From Mycolicibacterium aichiense (GTDB taxonomy: Bacteria > Actinomycetota > Actinomycetes > Mycobacteriales > Mycobacteriaceae): DNA of 64,000 nt. Positions 27,960 to 36,850 of the stretch are shown in pieces. A program made the translations under genes and the position numbers. The DNA lies in the NCBI RefSeq assembly GCF_010726245.1, contig NZ_AP022561.1:1550001-1614000 (forward strand), in the 5' to 3' direction. Within the stretch, counting starts at the first letter, position 1, and each line of letters begins with the position of its first letter. The notes under the pieces were generated by a model. It saw only the letters and a list, made by a program, of their open reading frames with translations, made no database searches and had not been told where the DNA came from.

Positions 27960-29038
27960 TTCTGAACCTCCTTGTCCAGCAGACGAACTGTCACATCCGG
28001 GGCATTCGGGTTGTCCAGCCAGCGGACGACGATGAAACCGCGTCGACGTCCACCGGTGTCCAGCCAATGACCTTCGCCGGAGTCTTGGGCTCCGATCGTG
28101 AGCCGGACGTATCCGTCGGGATCGGGGGAGACGCCCTTGTTGGTCACCGAGCTGGAGCGTAACAGCGGCTCCAGGCATTCGTGCCAAATACTTTCCAAAG
28201 TCACTGACCAATAACGGGTTTCGGGCGGGAGGAAGGTCAGCTGCAGGTTCTGATGTGGTTCCAGCTCGAACATGCCGAGCATGTAGAGGTTGTCGGGTGT
28301 GGTGTTCTCGCCGCCCAGGTTCTCCGCGCCGGACGTGATCAGGATATTGGGGGTATCGAGGAGGTCGGGGCGCACCGTGCGGTGCAGGGTGGTGAGCTTG
28401 ACGATCGTCCAGCCCATCGCCGTGAGCTGCGCGGCCAGCACCTCGTCGGACAGCGGTGCCGGTGGCGGTGCCTCGCCGAGCAGTGAGATGTCCAGCTGCA
28501 CAGGAATTTCAGTGCCTGGATCGGCGATGTAGTCGCGTACCACGATCGACGTGGCGTCAGCGGGGATCTCGATCCACTGCGCGCCGGTCAGCTCGTTGTC
28601 GTCGGGGCGGGTGGCGGCGAAGACGATGTCGAACCGGCCACTCTGGTCGAGGACCAGATCGCGGTCGGAGAGGTAGTTGCTCATCCGGCGTGGATTCATC
28701 CCGGTGCCGGCCAGGACCTGGATGCCGAGATAGGTCGACGTGCCCCTGGTGCCGGTGACGCGGTACGCGCGGTCACCGCTGATCATCGCCAGCGGATAGG
28801 CGCCGTGCGGGTTGGGTCCGCCGACGAAGCGCGACGGTGTGCACATGTCCACGAAGTGCGGGTGGTCAGGGTCGATGTCCACCGACAGCTCGGTGCACAG
28901 CGCGATCACCCGGTTGAGCACGCGCAGTCCCTCGAGCAGTTCGCGCTCGTCGCGGGCGTCCTCGGTGATCTGTCCGGTGAGATCGTCGAGCACCTTACGG
29001 ACGAATCCCCATGCCTCCAGCGACTTTTCGCCACTCAT
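27956..29038 (-). CDS. DUF1214 domain-containing protein
   Basis: The product is 360 residues. The C-terminal half (QLTFLPPETRYWSVTLESIWHECLEP, GYVRLTIGAQDSGEGHWLDTGG) is the DUF1214 fold, known from proteins often paired with DUF1254. No signal peptide is seen, unlike many DUF1254/1214 proteins. It lies 7 bases after a TetR gene and overlaps the sulfotransferase start. Function unknown; the three genes form one operon. Confidence 0.82.
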   Translation of the reverse strand: MSGEKSLEAWGFVRKVLDDLTGQITEDARDERELLEGLRVLNRVIALCTELSVDIDPDHPHFVDMCTPSRFVGGPNPHGAYPLAMISGDRAYRVTGTRGTSTYLGIQVLAGTGMNPRRMSNYLSDRDLVLDQSGRFDIVFAATRPDDNELTGAQWIEIPADATSIVVRDYIADPGTEIPVQLDISLLGEAPPPAPLSDEVLAAQLTAMGWTIVKLTTLHRTVRPDLLDTPNILITSGAENLGGENTTPDNLYMLGMFELEPHQNLQLTFLPPETRYWSVTLESIWHECLEPLLRSSSVTNKGVSPDPDGYVRLTIGAQDSGEGHWLDTGGRRRGFIVVRWLDNPNAPDVTVRLLDKEVQK

Positions 29039-29045
29039 TCGGTCC

Positions 29046-29636
29046 TCAATTCGTGATCGGGCACGGGGTCATGGAGTTGACCGCGCGGGAGATTCGGTCG
29101 GACAGCGATCCGCCGTCGCGTAGCCAGTCGTCGATCGAGATCCGGACCGACGCCATCGCCAGGGCTCCGATGAGGCGTGGGCGCGGGTCGTCGACGGTCA
29201 GATCGGGCAGCCGGGGCGCGATCGCCTCGGCGATGGCCACCTCGAAGGTCAGATAGCACAGCAGTGTCCAGGCTCGCAGGGTCAGCGAGTCGCGGGTCTG
29301 TCGTTCGATTTCGGCGATGCTGCTCTCGACGGCGCTGAAGCCGGGAGTGAGTTCGGCGAATGCGGCGCTGAGTGCATCGTTGACCGACAGCTCGGCGGGC
29401 TGGCGGCGCAACGCGTCGGTGATCGCGGCGATCCAGGTCGAGGTGAAGCCCTCGGCGACGGCGTACTCCTTGGACTCGAAGTACCGGAAGAACGTCGCCC
29501 GGGCCACATCGGCGGCTTCGGCGATCTGCTCGACGGTCGTCGCGCTGAGCCCGTTCTGCATGACCAGCTGGGCGGCCGCGGTGGCGATGCGCTCGCGGGT
29601 GCGCTGCCGTTTGCGGACCCGCAGACTTTCAGACAT
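29046..29636 (-). CDS. TetR-family transcriptional regulator
   Basis: The product is 196 residues: RERIATAAAQLVMQNGLSATTVEQIAEAADVARATFFRYFESK is a complete TetR DNA-binding domain. It is the first gene of the TetR-DUF1214-sulfotransferase operon and probably autoregulates it. The promoter just upstream has a small inverted repeat AGAC-AAA-GTCT (29648-29658) and two direct TGAGAC copies on the minus strand, which are weak operator candidates. Confidence 0.87.
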   Translation of the reverse strand: MSESLRVRKRQRTRERIATAAAQLVMQNGLSATTVEQIAEAADVARATFFRYFESKEYAVAEGFTSTWIAAITDALRRQPAELSVNDALSAAFAELTPGFSAVESSIAEIERQTRDSLTLRAWTLLCYLTFEVAIAEAIAPRLPDLTVDDPRPRLIGALAMASVRISIDDWLRDGGSLSDRISRAVNSMTPCPITN

Positions 29637-29698
29637 CGTCTCACTGTAGACAAAGTCTCATTTTCTGGGCGGCGAAATCGGGCAGTGCGTTCGCCGAG

Positions 29699-29746
29699 CG
29701 TCACTCCAGAGTCACGTTCGGCGCCCAGCGTGGCTCTGGGGTGACG
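29699..29746. repeat. 48-bp near-perfect hairpin (REP-like) between TetR gene and ssrA
   Basis: Arms of 18 bases (29699-29716 and 29729-29746) pair at 16 of 18 positions around a 12-base centre. The left arm begins CGTCACTCCAGAG and the right arm ends TCTGGGGTGACG. There is no T-run, so a terminator is unlikely. It looks like a small dispersed palindromic element. Confidence 0.55.
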
Positions 29747-29841
29747 GTCGGCGCGGTGCGGCGCTGGGATTAATGCACTTCTGTTTGCGGTTACACCTCG
29801 CGTAACATGGTTTGTCCGGCCGTACCTCGGCCGGGGTGCGA

Positions 29842-30209
29842 GGGGCTGATCGGTTTCGACTTCGCGCATCGAATCAAGGGAAGCGTGCCGGTGCAGGCAA
29901 GAGACCACCGTAAGCGTCGTTGCAACCAATTAAGCGCCGATTCCAATCAGCGCGATTACGCTCTCGCTGCCTAAGCGAAGCTAATCCGTCAGACCGGGAC
30001 TGCCCTCGACCCGGACCCTGGCGTCATCTAGAGGGACCCACCCACGGGTTCGGTCGCGGGACCTGTGGGGACATCAAACAGCGACTGGGATCGTCATCCT
30101 GACTTGTTCGCGAGATCAGGAGATCCAAGTAGAGGCATAGCGAACTGCGCACGGAGAAGCCTTGAGGGAATGCCGTAGGACCCGGGTTCAATTCCCGGCA
30201 GCTCCACCA
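29842..30209 (+). ncRNA. ssrA: Transfer-messenger RNA (tmRNA)
   Basis: The 5' end GGGGCUGAUCGGUUUCGAC and the 3' end CAGCUCC-A-CCA form the seven-pair acceptor stem. The T-arm GGGTTCAATTCCC is complete. The tag frame at 29936-29974 encodes ADSNQRDYALAA followed by TAA, close to the mycobacterial tag ADSHQRDYALAA. It rescues stalled ribosomes with SmpB and marks products for proteolysis. The 3' end, including the encoded CCA, is shared with the integrated island and serves as its attachment site. A TAACAT at 29803-29808 may be the -10 element. Confidence 0.97.
30186..30207 (+). repeat. Attachment-site core, copy 1 (attL, inside ssrA)
   Basis: A 22-bp stretch beginning GTTCAATTCC and ending CAGCTCCAC covers the T-arm and acceptor strand of ssrA. 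It is repeated exactly at 51389-51410 and 54720-54741. These are the expected footprints of site-specific integration into the 3' end of ssrA. Confidence 0.92.
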
Positions 30210-30211
30210 AG

Positions 30212-30253
30212 AAGATGCAGGTCAGGGATAAAACCCTGACCTGCATCTTTTTT
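30212..30253 (+). terminator. Rho-independent terminator after ssrA
   Basis: A perfect 16-bp stem (30212-30227 with 30234-30249) closes the loop ATAAAA and ends in a T-run. It lies on island DNA, so the island supplies the present ssrA terminator; a different terminator follows attachment copies 2 and 3. Confidence 0.92.
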
Positions 30254-30276
30254 CCATCAACATTCAATCAACAAAT

Positions 30277-31428
30277 GTGGTTAAGCTGGCCTCCGTGGCA
30301 TCACTGCGTCACGGCAAACCTCGCAAGGACGGCAGTCGGTACGTGCAGGTCCTGTACCGGATGAACGGCAAGCAGACGTCGACCTCGTTCCACGACTTGG
30401 CTACCGCGATGAAGTTCAAGGACCTCGTCGACAAGTTCGGACCCGAGCAGGCGCTCGCGACTCTGGGCACCGATCCGGACATGACCACCATGACTGTGCG
30501 CGAGTGGATCGAGCGACACATCGACCATCTGACAGGGTTGCGGAAGTCGACGCTCTGGGATTATCAGAGCTATCTCCGTAATGACATCGGACCTGCCCTC
30601 GGTGACCTTCCGCTAACCGGACTCACTCACGAGCACGTTGCTAAGTGGACGCAGGCGATGGCCACGGAGGGGGCCTCGGGCAAGACCATCGCTAATAAGC
30701 ACGGTTTCCTGTCATCCGCGCTCAACGCTGCTGTCCGCGCTGGGCGCCTCACGGCCAACCCGGCACTTGGTCAACGCCTGCCAACGTCCGAACGGCCAGA
30801 CATGATCTGCCTCAGCCACGAGGACTTCGCCCGATTGTTGGAGAACGTAACCGATCACTGGAAGCCGCTCGTCGAGTTCCTCGTGGCGTCGGGCTGCCGG
30901 TGGAGCGAAGCTACCGCGCTCAAGCCGTCAGACATAAACCTGACCAACAACACGGTGCGCATCACCAAGGCATGGAAACGCACCTATGACCGAGGCGGAT
31001 ACGAGATCGGGCCACCGAAGACGAAAAAGTCGGTGCGGACCGTCAACGTCCCCGCCGGCGTGGTGGCCAAACTCGACCTCACGGGGGAGTGGGTCTTCAC
31101 CAACCGGGCGGGCACCTTCGTCAAGGGCAATGGCTTCCACGACCGAGTGTGGTCTGTGGCGGTGGAGAAGACATGGCCGACCAAGGACGCCGATGGAAAC
31201 CCGCTCAAGGGCACCACGGAAGCGCCGATCCTCAAGCCGAGAATCCACGACCTTAGGCACACCTGTGCCTCCTGGATGATCTTGGCCGAGCCCTCAGTGG
31301 CATTGCCAGTGATCCAGGCGCACCTCGGGCACGAGTCAATCAACACCACGGTCTCGCTATACGGCCACATCGACAGGCGGTCGATGGTGGCCGCCGCCGA
31401 TGCCATCAGCGCTGCTCTCGGCGCATAA
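30277..31428 (+). CDS. Tyrosine recombinase / phage integrase
   Basis: The product is 383 residues. The N-terminal part has an arm-binding domain (KPRKDGSRYVQVLYRMNGKQTS) and a SAM-like core-binding domain. Catalytic residues are Arg208 (SGCRWSEA), His324 and Arg327 (HDLRHT), His352 (HLGHES) and Tyr362 (SLYGH). It starts 68 bases after the ssrA 3' end, as usual for integrases using that site. The start may be the GTG at 30277 or the GTG at 30295. It would catalyse integration and excision at the ssrA core. Confidence 0.95.
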   Translation: MVKLASVASLRHGKPRKDGSRYVQVLYRMNGKQTSTSFHDLATAMKFKDLVDKFGPEQALATLGTDPDMTTMTVREWIERHIDHLTGLRKSTLWDYQSYLRNDIGPALGDLPLTGLTHEHVAKWTQAMATEGASGKTIANKHGFLSSALNAAVRAGRLTANPALGQRLPTSERPDMICLSHEDFARLLENVTDHWKPLVEFLVASGCRWSEATALKPSDINLTNNTVRITKAWKRTYDRGGYEIGPPKTKKSVRTVNVPAGVVAKLDLTGEWVFTNRAGTFVKGNGFHDRVWSVAVEKTWPTKDADGNPLKGTTEAPILKPRIHDLRHTCASWMILAEPSVALPVIQAHLGHESINTTVSLYGHIDRRSMVAAADAISAALGA

Positions 31429-31574
31429 TTAGTTCTAGCGAGCTAGAAAATTGGTTGTGCCACAAGATATTTCACGCTGCAGGGCTCGGCTTCTGCGTTC
31501 TCCCAAGAGCTCTCGTGTGTGCTAACGTTTTTTCGACACCTGTTCTGCAGGACGTACCGAGGAGACCCCAAGGG

Positions 31575-31593
31575 TCTGATCATTTCGATCAGA
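31575..31593. promoter_or_regulatory. Inverted repeat TCTGATC-ATTTC-GATCAGA upstream of the excisionase-like gene
   Basis: A 7-bp perfect inverted repeat with a 5-base spacer ends 10 bases before the GTG at 31604. It could be an autoregulatory or Xis-binding site. Confidence 0.45.
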
Positions 31594-31603
31594 AGGGTTC
31601 TCC

Positions 31604-31864
31604 GTGTCTACGACTAATCTCACGTATTCCATCACCGAGGCTGCTAATCGGATGGGCGCTCCATCCGAACGGTGGCTGATCGAGAAGCTCCGAGCGGCTG
31701 TCTTTCCCGGGCGAAAAGTCGGACGACACTGGCGGATGACCGAAGAGGACATCGCTGACGCCCTCACCGCCTGCTCAAATGAAGGACACCAGGTTCGGGC
31801 AGCGGTAGTGCCTCCGCGTTCAGGTCTGACATCCACGTCACGCAAGCGGGTGATGGGCCTGTGA
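31604..31864 (+). CDS. Excisionase-like helix-turn-helix protein
   Basis: The product is 86 residues from a GTG. YSITEAANRMGAPSERWLIEKLRAAVFPGRKVGRHWRMTEEDIADAL is a winged-helix of the MerR/excisionase type, as in recombination directionality factors of mycobacterial integrated elements. The location between integrase and primase-polymerase supports this. Its stop overlaps the next small frame (GTGA). Confidence 0.8.
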   Translation: MSTTNLTYSITEAANRMGAPSERWLIEKLRAAVFPGRKVGRHWRMTEEDIADALTACSNEGHQVRAAVVPPRSGLTSTSRKRVMGL

Positions 31865-32022
31865 CCACCGTCAATACGCCACGGTCGATGTCGCACTGCA
31901 TGCCCTGTAGCTCGCAAGCTGATCGGGATCTGCTTGAGGACAACCTCGGCGACTCCCACTACCACTACCGCGCCGGTGGAGGGCCCCACGCCGAACATGT
32001 CGAGGAGGTCCTCGCATCGTGA
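31861..32022 (+). CDS. Small hypothetical protein, translationally coupled
   Basis: A 53-codon frame starts with GTG overlapping the excisionase stop and ends with TGA overlapping the GTG of the next gene. The product is acidic, with HCMPCSS near residues 12-18 and a His/Tyr-rich SHYHYRAGGGPHAEHVEE stretch. Tight overlap on both sides is the main support. No function is recognised. Confidence 0.55.
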   Translation: MTTVNTPRSMSHCMPCSSQADRDLLEDNLGDSHYHYRAGGGPHAEHVEEVLAS

Positions 32023-34213
32023 TCGAAAAAGAGAACCGGTCCGATGCGGGAAACATCGAACCGGCCCTAAAGACTCACGCGACCAACGGAGCTGGCAGTC
32101 AGGTTACGCCTGTGGGGTACCCGAGCGCACACCTCCTATATCGGGATGCTGGTTGGCTGGGGGTGCTGCCGCTGCCGCCTCGATCCAAAGTCGCGCCGCC
32201 GACCGGATATACGGGTCGAGAGGGCCAGTGGCCGTCGGCGGAGCAATTCGACACGTGGGCGCGGATGTTTCCCCGTGACGCCAACATCTGCCTGCGGTTG
32301 GACGACGAGACGGTTGGCATCGACGTCGATGCCTATGGCCGCAAGACTGGTGCGGAGACCCTCGACGAGGCGGAGAAGCGTTGGGGGACGTTGCCACCTA
32401 CGGTGATTTCCGGTAGTCGGGATGACGGGGTGTCGGGCATCCGGCTATTCCGCGTACCCCGCGGCACCATCCTCCGCGACCGGATCGGCTTCAAGGACGT
32501 CGGCGGACCACTCGGCATCGGCGACGTCGAGATCCTGCAACAGCATCACCGTTACGTCGTCTGCTGGCCATCGGTGCACCCGGATACCAAAACGCTGTAC
32601 GTGTGGCGTGATGCAGACGGGTCTGTCTCCGATCATGTTCCTGTGCTGGCGGACCTGCCGGCGCTGCCTACTGCGTGGCTCGATGGCCTGCGACGCGAGG
32701 AACGGTCGCCGGATGCGGTCAAAAGCGATGTCCCGTACGAGATTAACGACGCTGCGACCGGGGGGCGCCCGACTTCCAAGGTGGCGGAGAGATTGGCGCT
32801 GGCGCTGTACGACGTTGAAAAGGGCCACAGCCGTCACGACACCACCCGCGACCACGTCCTGGTTCTGCTCCAGTTCGGTTCTCGAGGCCATGAGGGCACT
32901 GCGTACGCACTCGAGTAGCTGTTCGAGGCGTTCGTCGCTGCTGTCGAGGGCGACCGTCAAGGGGGGAAAGCCGAGGCAGAAGCGGAGTTCGCGCGACTCG
33001 TCACGGGAGCTTTGGCGCTGCTCGGTGACGCGGCGAGACCGGGAATGGCACCGGACACGTCAGGTGGTTGCCGCGACCGCGTCGTCCCTCAGTCGTCAAT
33101 TCCAGCAGCCGACACGCCGCTGGTCGACGGTAGCGAGCTGCTGAGCGAGTTGCTCGACACCCTGCGTCGCTATGTCTGCTTTCCCGATGACAACTGCGCG
33201 GTGGCCGTGGCGTTGTGGGTTGCCGCTACCCATGCAATCGATGCGTGGAATGCCGCTCCTCGACTGGTGCTGAACAGCCCGCAGAAGCGATGCGGTAAAT
33301 CTCGCGCACTCGACGTCATCAGCGGTATGTGCCATCAGCCGCTCGTCACGGTGAACGCTTCGGTGTCGGCGGTCTTCCGCTCGCTCTACGGCGACCGGCC
33401 GCCGACGCTGATCATCGACGAAGCGGACACGATCTTCGGCAGCAAGCGGAGCGCCGAGAACAACGAGGATCTACGGGCCTGCTTAACGCTGGGCATCAGC
33501 GCAACCGGCCCGCACTGCGTTGCGTTGGTTCGCATTTGGTTCCGACCGAGTTCCCCACGTTCGCCATGGTGGCGTTGGCCGGCATCGGCGCGATGCCGGA
33601 CACGATCACCGACCGGGCGATCAATATCACGATGCGCCGCCGAACGGGCAGCGAGCGGGTAGCGCAGTTCCGCTGTCGCCGCGATGAACCGGTGCTGCAC
33701 CGGTTGCGCGACCGCCTGGCTGTCTGGGCACAAGCCCACATCGGCGAACTAGCCGTCGCGACACCTGAACTGCCGGTCGAGGACCGCGCCGCCGACACCT
33801 GGGAACCGTTGGTGGCAGTCGCTGACGCTGCTGGTGGTCAATGGCCCGCCCTGGCACGTAGAGCATGTGTGGCCATGGTCGCAGGGGCCGATGACGTCGA
33901 GGAGAACCGTTCGCTCGACATCAGGCTGCTCTACGACATCCGCCAGGTCTTCACCGATAAGGCTGTGCCGTTCCTGGCGTCTAACGATCTGGTGGACGCG
34001 CTAAAGGCTGTCACCGAATCACCCTGGCGGGACTTCGATTACACCGCGAGCAAGTTGGCGCATCGCCTCGCTCCGTTCGGGGTGAACCCGGGTCACAGCA
34101 TCGATAAGAAAGTGCGCGGATACCGGCTCGAATGGTTCCACGATGCATTCGACCGGTACCTGCGTCCAGAACCGTCCGGCCCGTCCCAAACCGGCACTGA
34201 GCAGGTGCGATGA
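32019..34213 (+). pseudogene. Bifunctional primase-polymerase / DUF3631 replication protein, disrupted
   Basis: The N-terminal part (YRDAGWLGVLPLPPRSKVAPP, ICLRLDDETVGIDVDAYG, GDVEILQQHHRYVVCWPS) is a phage-type Prim-Pol domain. The C-terminal part (LNSPQKRCGKSRALD, TLIIDEADTIFG, then TEFPTFAMVALAGIG, DTITDRAINITMRRR) is the DUF3631 helicase-like region. Two lesions break it. An in-frame TAG at 32916-32918 stands where ALE-Q-LFEAF is expected, consistent with CAG to TAG. A missing base near 33480-33486 shifts ACLTLGIS into the expected NAGHQRNRP frame. Restoring one base gives 732 codons. The gene would have primed replication of the excised island; residual pieces are 32019-32918, ~32919-33485 and ~33485-34213. 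Confidence 0.87.
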
Positions 34214-34503
34214 AAGGACGGCGCCATCTCACGGGACGACTCAGGGTGTCCAGTGGGATCGCGCTGTCCGGATGTTTGACCAGGTCAGCAGCATTTTGGA
34301 CGGCCCGGACACTTCCGGACGCCCCTGTCCACCCACAAGTTTTCGATGCAAGTTCACATCTAAGAGAAGGAAGAGTCACCAACGTGAGAAGCAACCTGAC
34401 CCCGCTCGGGGATGAGATCGTCACGCAATTCGACGGAGGAGACGCCTCAGTGCTCCTGACAGGGTTCACAGGCGCATCGAGCGAGGTCGAGGTGTCAGCA
34501 TGA
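34210..34503 (+). CDS. Hypothetical protein, coupled to the replication gene
   Basis: A 97-residue frame starts with ATG overlapping the stop of the primase gene (ATGA) and ends overlapping the next start (ATGA). The N-terminus is basic (MKGRRHLTGRLRVSSG) and the C-terminal half polar. The overlaps are the main support; no family is recognised. Confidence 0.5.
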   Translation: MKGRRHLTGRLRVSSGIALSGCLTRSAAFWTARTLPDAPVHPQVFDASSHLREGRVTNVRSNLTPLGDEIVTQFDGGDASVLLTGFTGASSEVEVSA

Positions 34504-35369
34504 AGGACGATCAACGCGCTGCTGTCGACGCACTGGCCGAGTACATCTCACGAACTGGGTGGATCACGTTCACCGAGATGAACGAGTTCATCGCCTCGCG
34601 GGGAGTGAGTCTCGACGGCGACGACGAACTCCTCGGACTGAATATCGGCCAGCCGCATGTCGGTCCAGGAACGACTCTTTTCGGACCTGCGAGCGCGGAG
34701 TATGTCTGGATCGTCGAGGACCTCTTCCGCTCATGGCCCGTGATGCTCATGATCGGTGATCCCGCTCAGTTTCACTGTGGTGAGGAGCCGTGGTTTGTGG
34801 AGTGGCTCGGCGGAAGCACGCCACTGGGGGACCGTACGGTCATCCCGCAGAGGCCGGCGGTGAATCGCAACATCCATGCCGTCGCCGATCAAGCGAAGCA
34901 TGCGTACGCCAAGGGAACGCAGAAGCTAGCAGCGATTCAGTACCGCCTGGGTGAACTGGCCGGTAAAGGGCTACTGGACCCCGAAGAGGCTACAAGCCTG
35001 CAGGGACAGCTCGTTGGTGTTTGGGACTCGCTGTATCACGGAACCTTGTGCGCGGTGCGCGACGAGGACACGGACGACAGCACGTGGGACCAAGCAGACA
35101 ACACCTACAGCGACGGCCGTCAGGTAGTTCACCAGATTCGTGTCGAGCCCGAGCCGACTGCCTGGGGCCGCGAGTACGACCGGTTCACCCTCGGCGATGG
35201 CGCCGTAGCCGACCATCCTCGGGGAACGGTCACCTGCATCCTGCACCCCGACAACAAGTTCGACACGCAGACGCCAGGCAATGACGAGACGCGCAACGAG
35301 AGCCTCGCGGAGCGGCTACGTAGGCACCGCAACGGCGGGAATGCTGCGGACAGGCCGCGCGAGTGCTAG
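34500..35369 (+). CDS. Hypothetical island protein
   Basis: The product is 289 residues. The first 110 residues look globular (VDALAEYISRTGWITFTEMNEFIASRG, SAEYVWIVEDLFRSWPVMLMIG), a helical segment follows (HAYAKGTQKLAAIQYRLGELAGKGLL), and the C-terminal end is charged (ESLAERLRRHRNGG). No signal peptide or membrane segment. It is the last gene of a chain of overlapping frames starting at the excisionase. Function unknown. Confidence 0.65.
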   Translation: MKDDQRAAVDALAEYISRTGWITFTEMNEFIASRGVSLDGDDELLGLNIGQPHVGPGTTLFGPASAEYVWIVEDLFRSWPVMLMIGDPAQFHCGEEPWFVEWLGGSTPLGDRTVIPQRPAVNRNIHAVADQAKHAYAKGTQKLAAIQYRLGELAGKGLLDPEEATSLQGQLVGVWDSLYHGTLCAVRDEDTDDSTWDQADNTYSDGRQVVHQIRVEPEPTAWGREYDRFTLGDGAVADHPRGTVTCILHPDNKFDTQTPGNDETRNESLAERLRRHRNGGNAADRPREC

Positions 35370-35888
35370 CAACGAAAGCGGCCCACGCCCGCTAGTATCA
35401 GGAGAGTTGGACGTTTCGCCGGCGGATCGAATCGCGGGAGACGCCGACAATGCGGTAGCGGAAGTTCAGCACCGACGTGACGTTGACCGGATGCACAAGC
35501 AACGTCTTACTGGAACTGATAGGGCGCTCGGATCTCGCGACGCCTCGAAGGCCTATGGAGCTGCGTTGCGCGCACGCAGCTCTGAAAGCCCTGAGCTGCA
35601 ACAGCTCTGCTTACCCTGTAGTGGGCGTAAAGCGGGATGAAAATGGATACCAAGTTATAGCTACTAGAATGGCCAGACCAGCCGTGATTTGGTGGAGCGC
35701 CCAGAACCGCCTGAACTGGTAAAATGTATGCAACCATGTTGGGAACCGCTGCTTTAGAGCGCAATATGCCATGTGTTTACTGCAACCTGACATCCTCGGC
35801 TCGAAGTCGCAACGCGAAGTTGCCTGATACCCGAGAGGCTTTGGGGATCAGCGTTATGGGTTCGGTGATGCGCGTGGAGGCTGACGTG
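35370..35888. other. Stretch without a convincing gene
   Basis: About 520 bases follow the overlapping gene chain. A frame at 35407-35640 (TTG start, AGGAG only two bases before it; C-terminus CLPCSGRKAG) and another at 35477-35722 exist but show neither good starts nor recognisable domains. The sequence near 35,640-35,760 is richer in A and T than the surroundings and could hold promoters for the following genes. Confidence 0.4.
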
Positions 35889-36080
35889 ATGTACGTGATG
35901 AGCGGCATCGTCTACACACGCGACGAGCTAGCCGCCGCGATCGAGGCGGAGGCCGCTACGCTGCCGCCGGAGACCTGGAGATCGGGCGAGTGGAATCTGG
36001 CCGATTACATGATCGAAGCCGAGCAAGTGGGAATCATCAATCGGATCTACCTCGATGATGATGTGGACGACTACGCATAG
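35889..36080 (+). CDS. Small acidic hypothetical protein
   Basis: From the ATG at 35889, with GGAGG (35876-35880) eight bases upstream, the product is 63 residues: MYVMSGIVYTRDELAAAIEAEA ... WNLADYMIEAEQVGIINRIYLDDD. It is strongly acidic. A longer frame reaches back to 35724 but lacks a ribosome-binding site. No family is recognised. The sequence 36081-36356 downstream shows no gene I trust. Confidence 0.55.
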   Translation: MYVMSGIVYTRDELAAAIEAEAATLPPETWRSGEWNLADYMIEAEQVGIINRIYLDDDVDDYA

Positions 36081-36356
36081 TGCGCGGGTCCGCAGAGCAG
36101 GCGGACCCCGGAGCGATCTGGGCTATGGCTCGTCAACTTCGTCGAGTAACCATCTGGAAGCGTTCATTCCGGGGCGCTGTGTCAAGAACATTTGCTGTCG
36201 ATCTTGACGCAGCCTATGTAACGTCGTTGAACGGCCTGACGACATACGAACCGCCTTGGCGGGAAAGTAGCTGCCCAGTGAGGCTGACGAGGGGGGACAT
36301 GACCGAAACCAACGATGGCGCTGAATCTCGCCGTCGCCCGTTGGCGGGGATTGCAG

Positions 36357-36728
36357 ATGAGGAGTAGGCGTCTGCGCCAGAGGAGCGATGGTTCGGCAGG
36401 AGGATTCCCAGTAGGGTCTGTCGTCGCAGTCGCAACCTTGCTCCTTTCATCAGTCATGGCGCTGACTACGGCGTTCGCCACTACTGCTCGGGCCGATGAT
36501 TACTACTGGCCGAGCCCTGAGGCGTACGCGATGGCTCATGACAAGAAGATCTGCAACACCGTCGCGGAGACGCCGATTGCCCACCAAATTTGGGCAATTG
36601 TCTCGATCGTCATGTCGCAGACGAACCTGAATTATAAACAGACGCAAAAGGCAATCGGATACGCGATAAAGGCGTCGTGCCCAAGCTACTTTCCCGTATT
36701 CGTCGACTATATGAAGCAATATCCTTAA
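36357..36728 (+). CDS. Secreted DUF732-like protein
   Basis: The product is 123 residues from the ATG at 36357 (an earlier ATG at 36315 is possible). A basic stretch is followed by a hydrophobic export signal (VVAVATLLLSSVMALTTAFATTARA) with likely cleavage before DDYYW. The mature part has two cysteines (KICNTV, KASCPSY) and the helical layout of the mycobacterial DUF732 family. It lies upstream of a second secreted protein and a membrane Ser/Thr kinase, suggesting a shared envelope role. Confidence 0.65.
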   Translation: MRSRRLRQRSDGSAGGFPVGSVVAVATLLLSSVMALTTAFATTARADDYYWPSPEAYAMAHDKKICNTVAETPIAHQIWAIVSIVMSQTNLNYKQTQKAIGYAIKASCPSYFPVFVDYMKQYP

Positions 36729-36799
36729 TTGCTGACCTGCCAGGGACGTCCCTAGTCTCTTTGCGGGTGATCTTGGCCGTCGCCAAGTAGCGAGGCACA

Positions 36800-36817
36800 G
36801 GCACCAGCACTGGTGCC
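36800..36817. promoter_or_regulatory. Inverted repeat GGCACCAG-CA-CTGGTGCC
   Basis: An 8-bp perfect inverted repeat with two central bases lies 33 bases before the secreted-protein start at 36851. It is a candidate operator for the kinase group. Confidence 0.45.
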
Positions 36818-36850
36818 AGACGCGAGGATAAACCGGTACACAGAGGGGGA

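Noticed and set aside
36080..36367. 95-codon frame between the small acidic protein and the DUF732-like gene
   Set aside because: Starts with a GTG sharing one base with a stop codon, no ribosome-binding site and no protein-like pattern; it overlaps the start of the DUF732-like gene.
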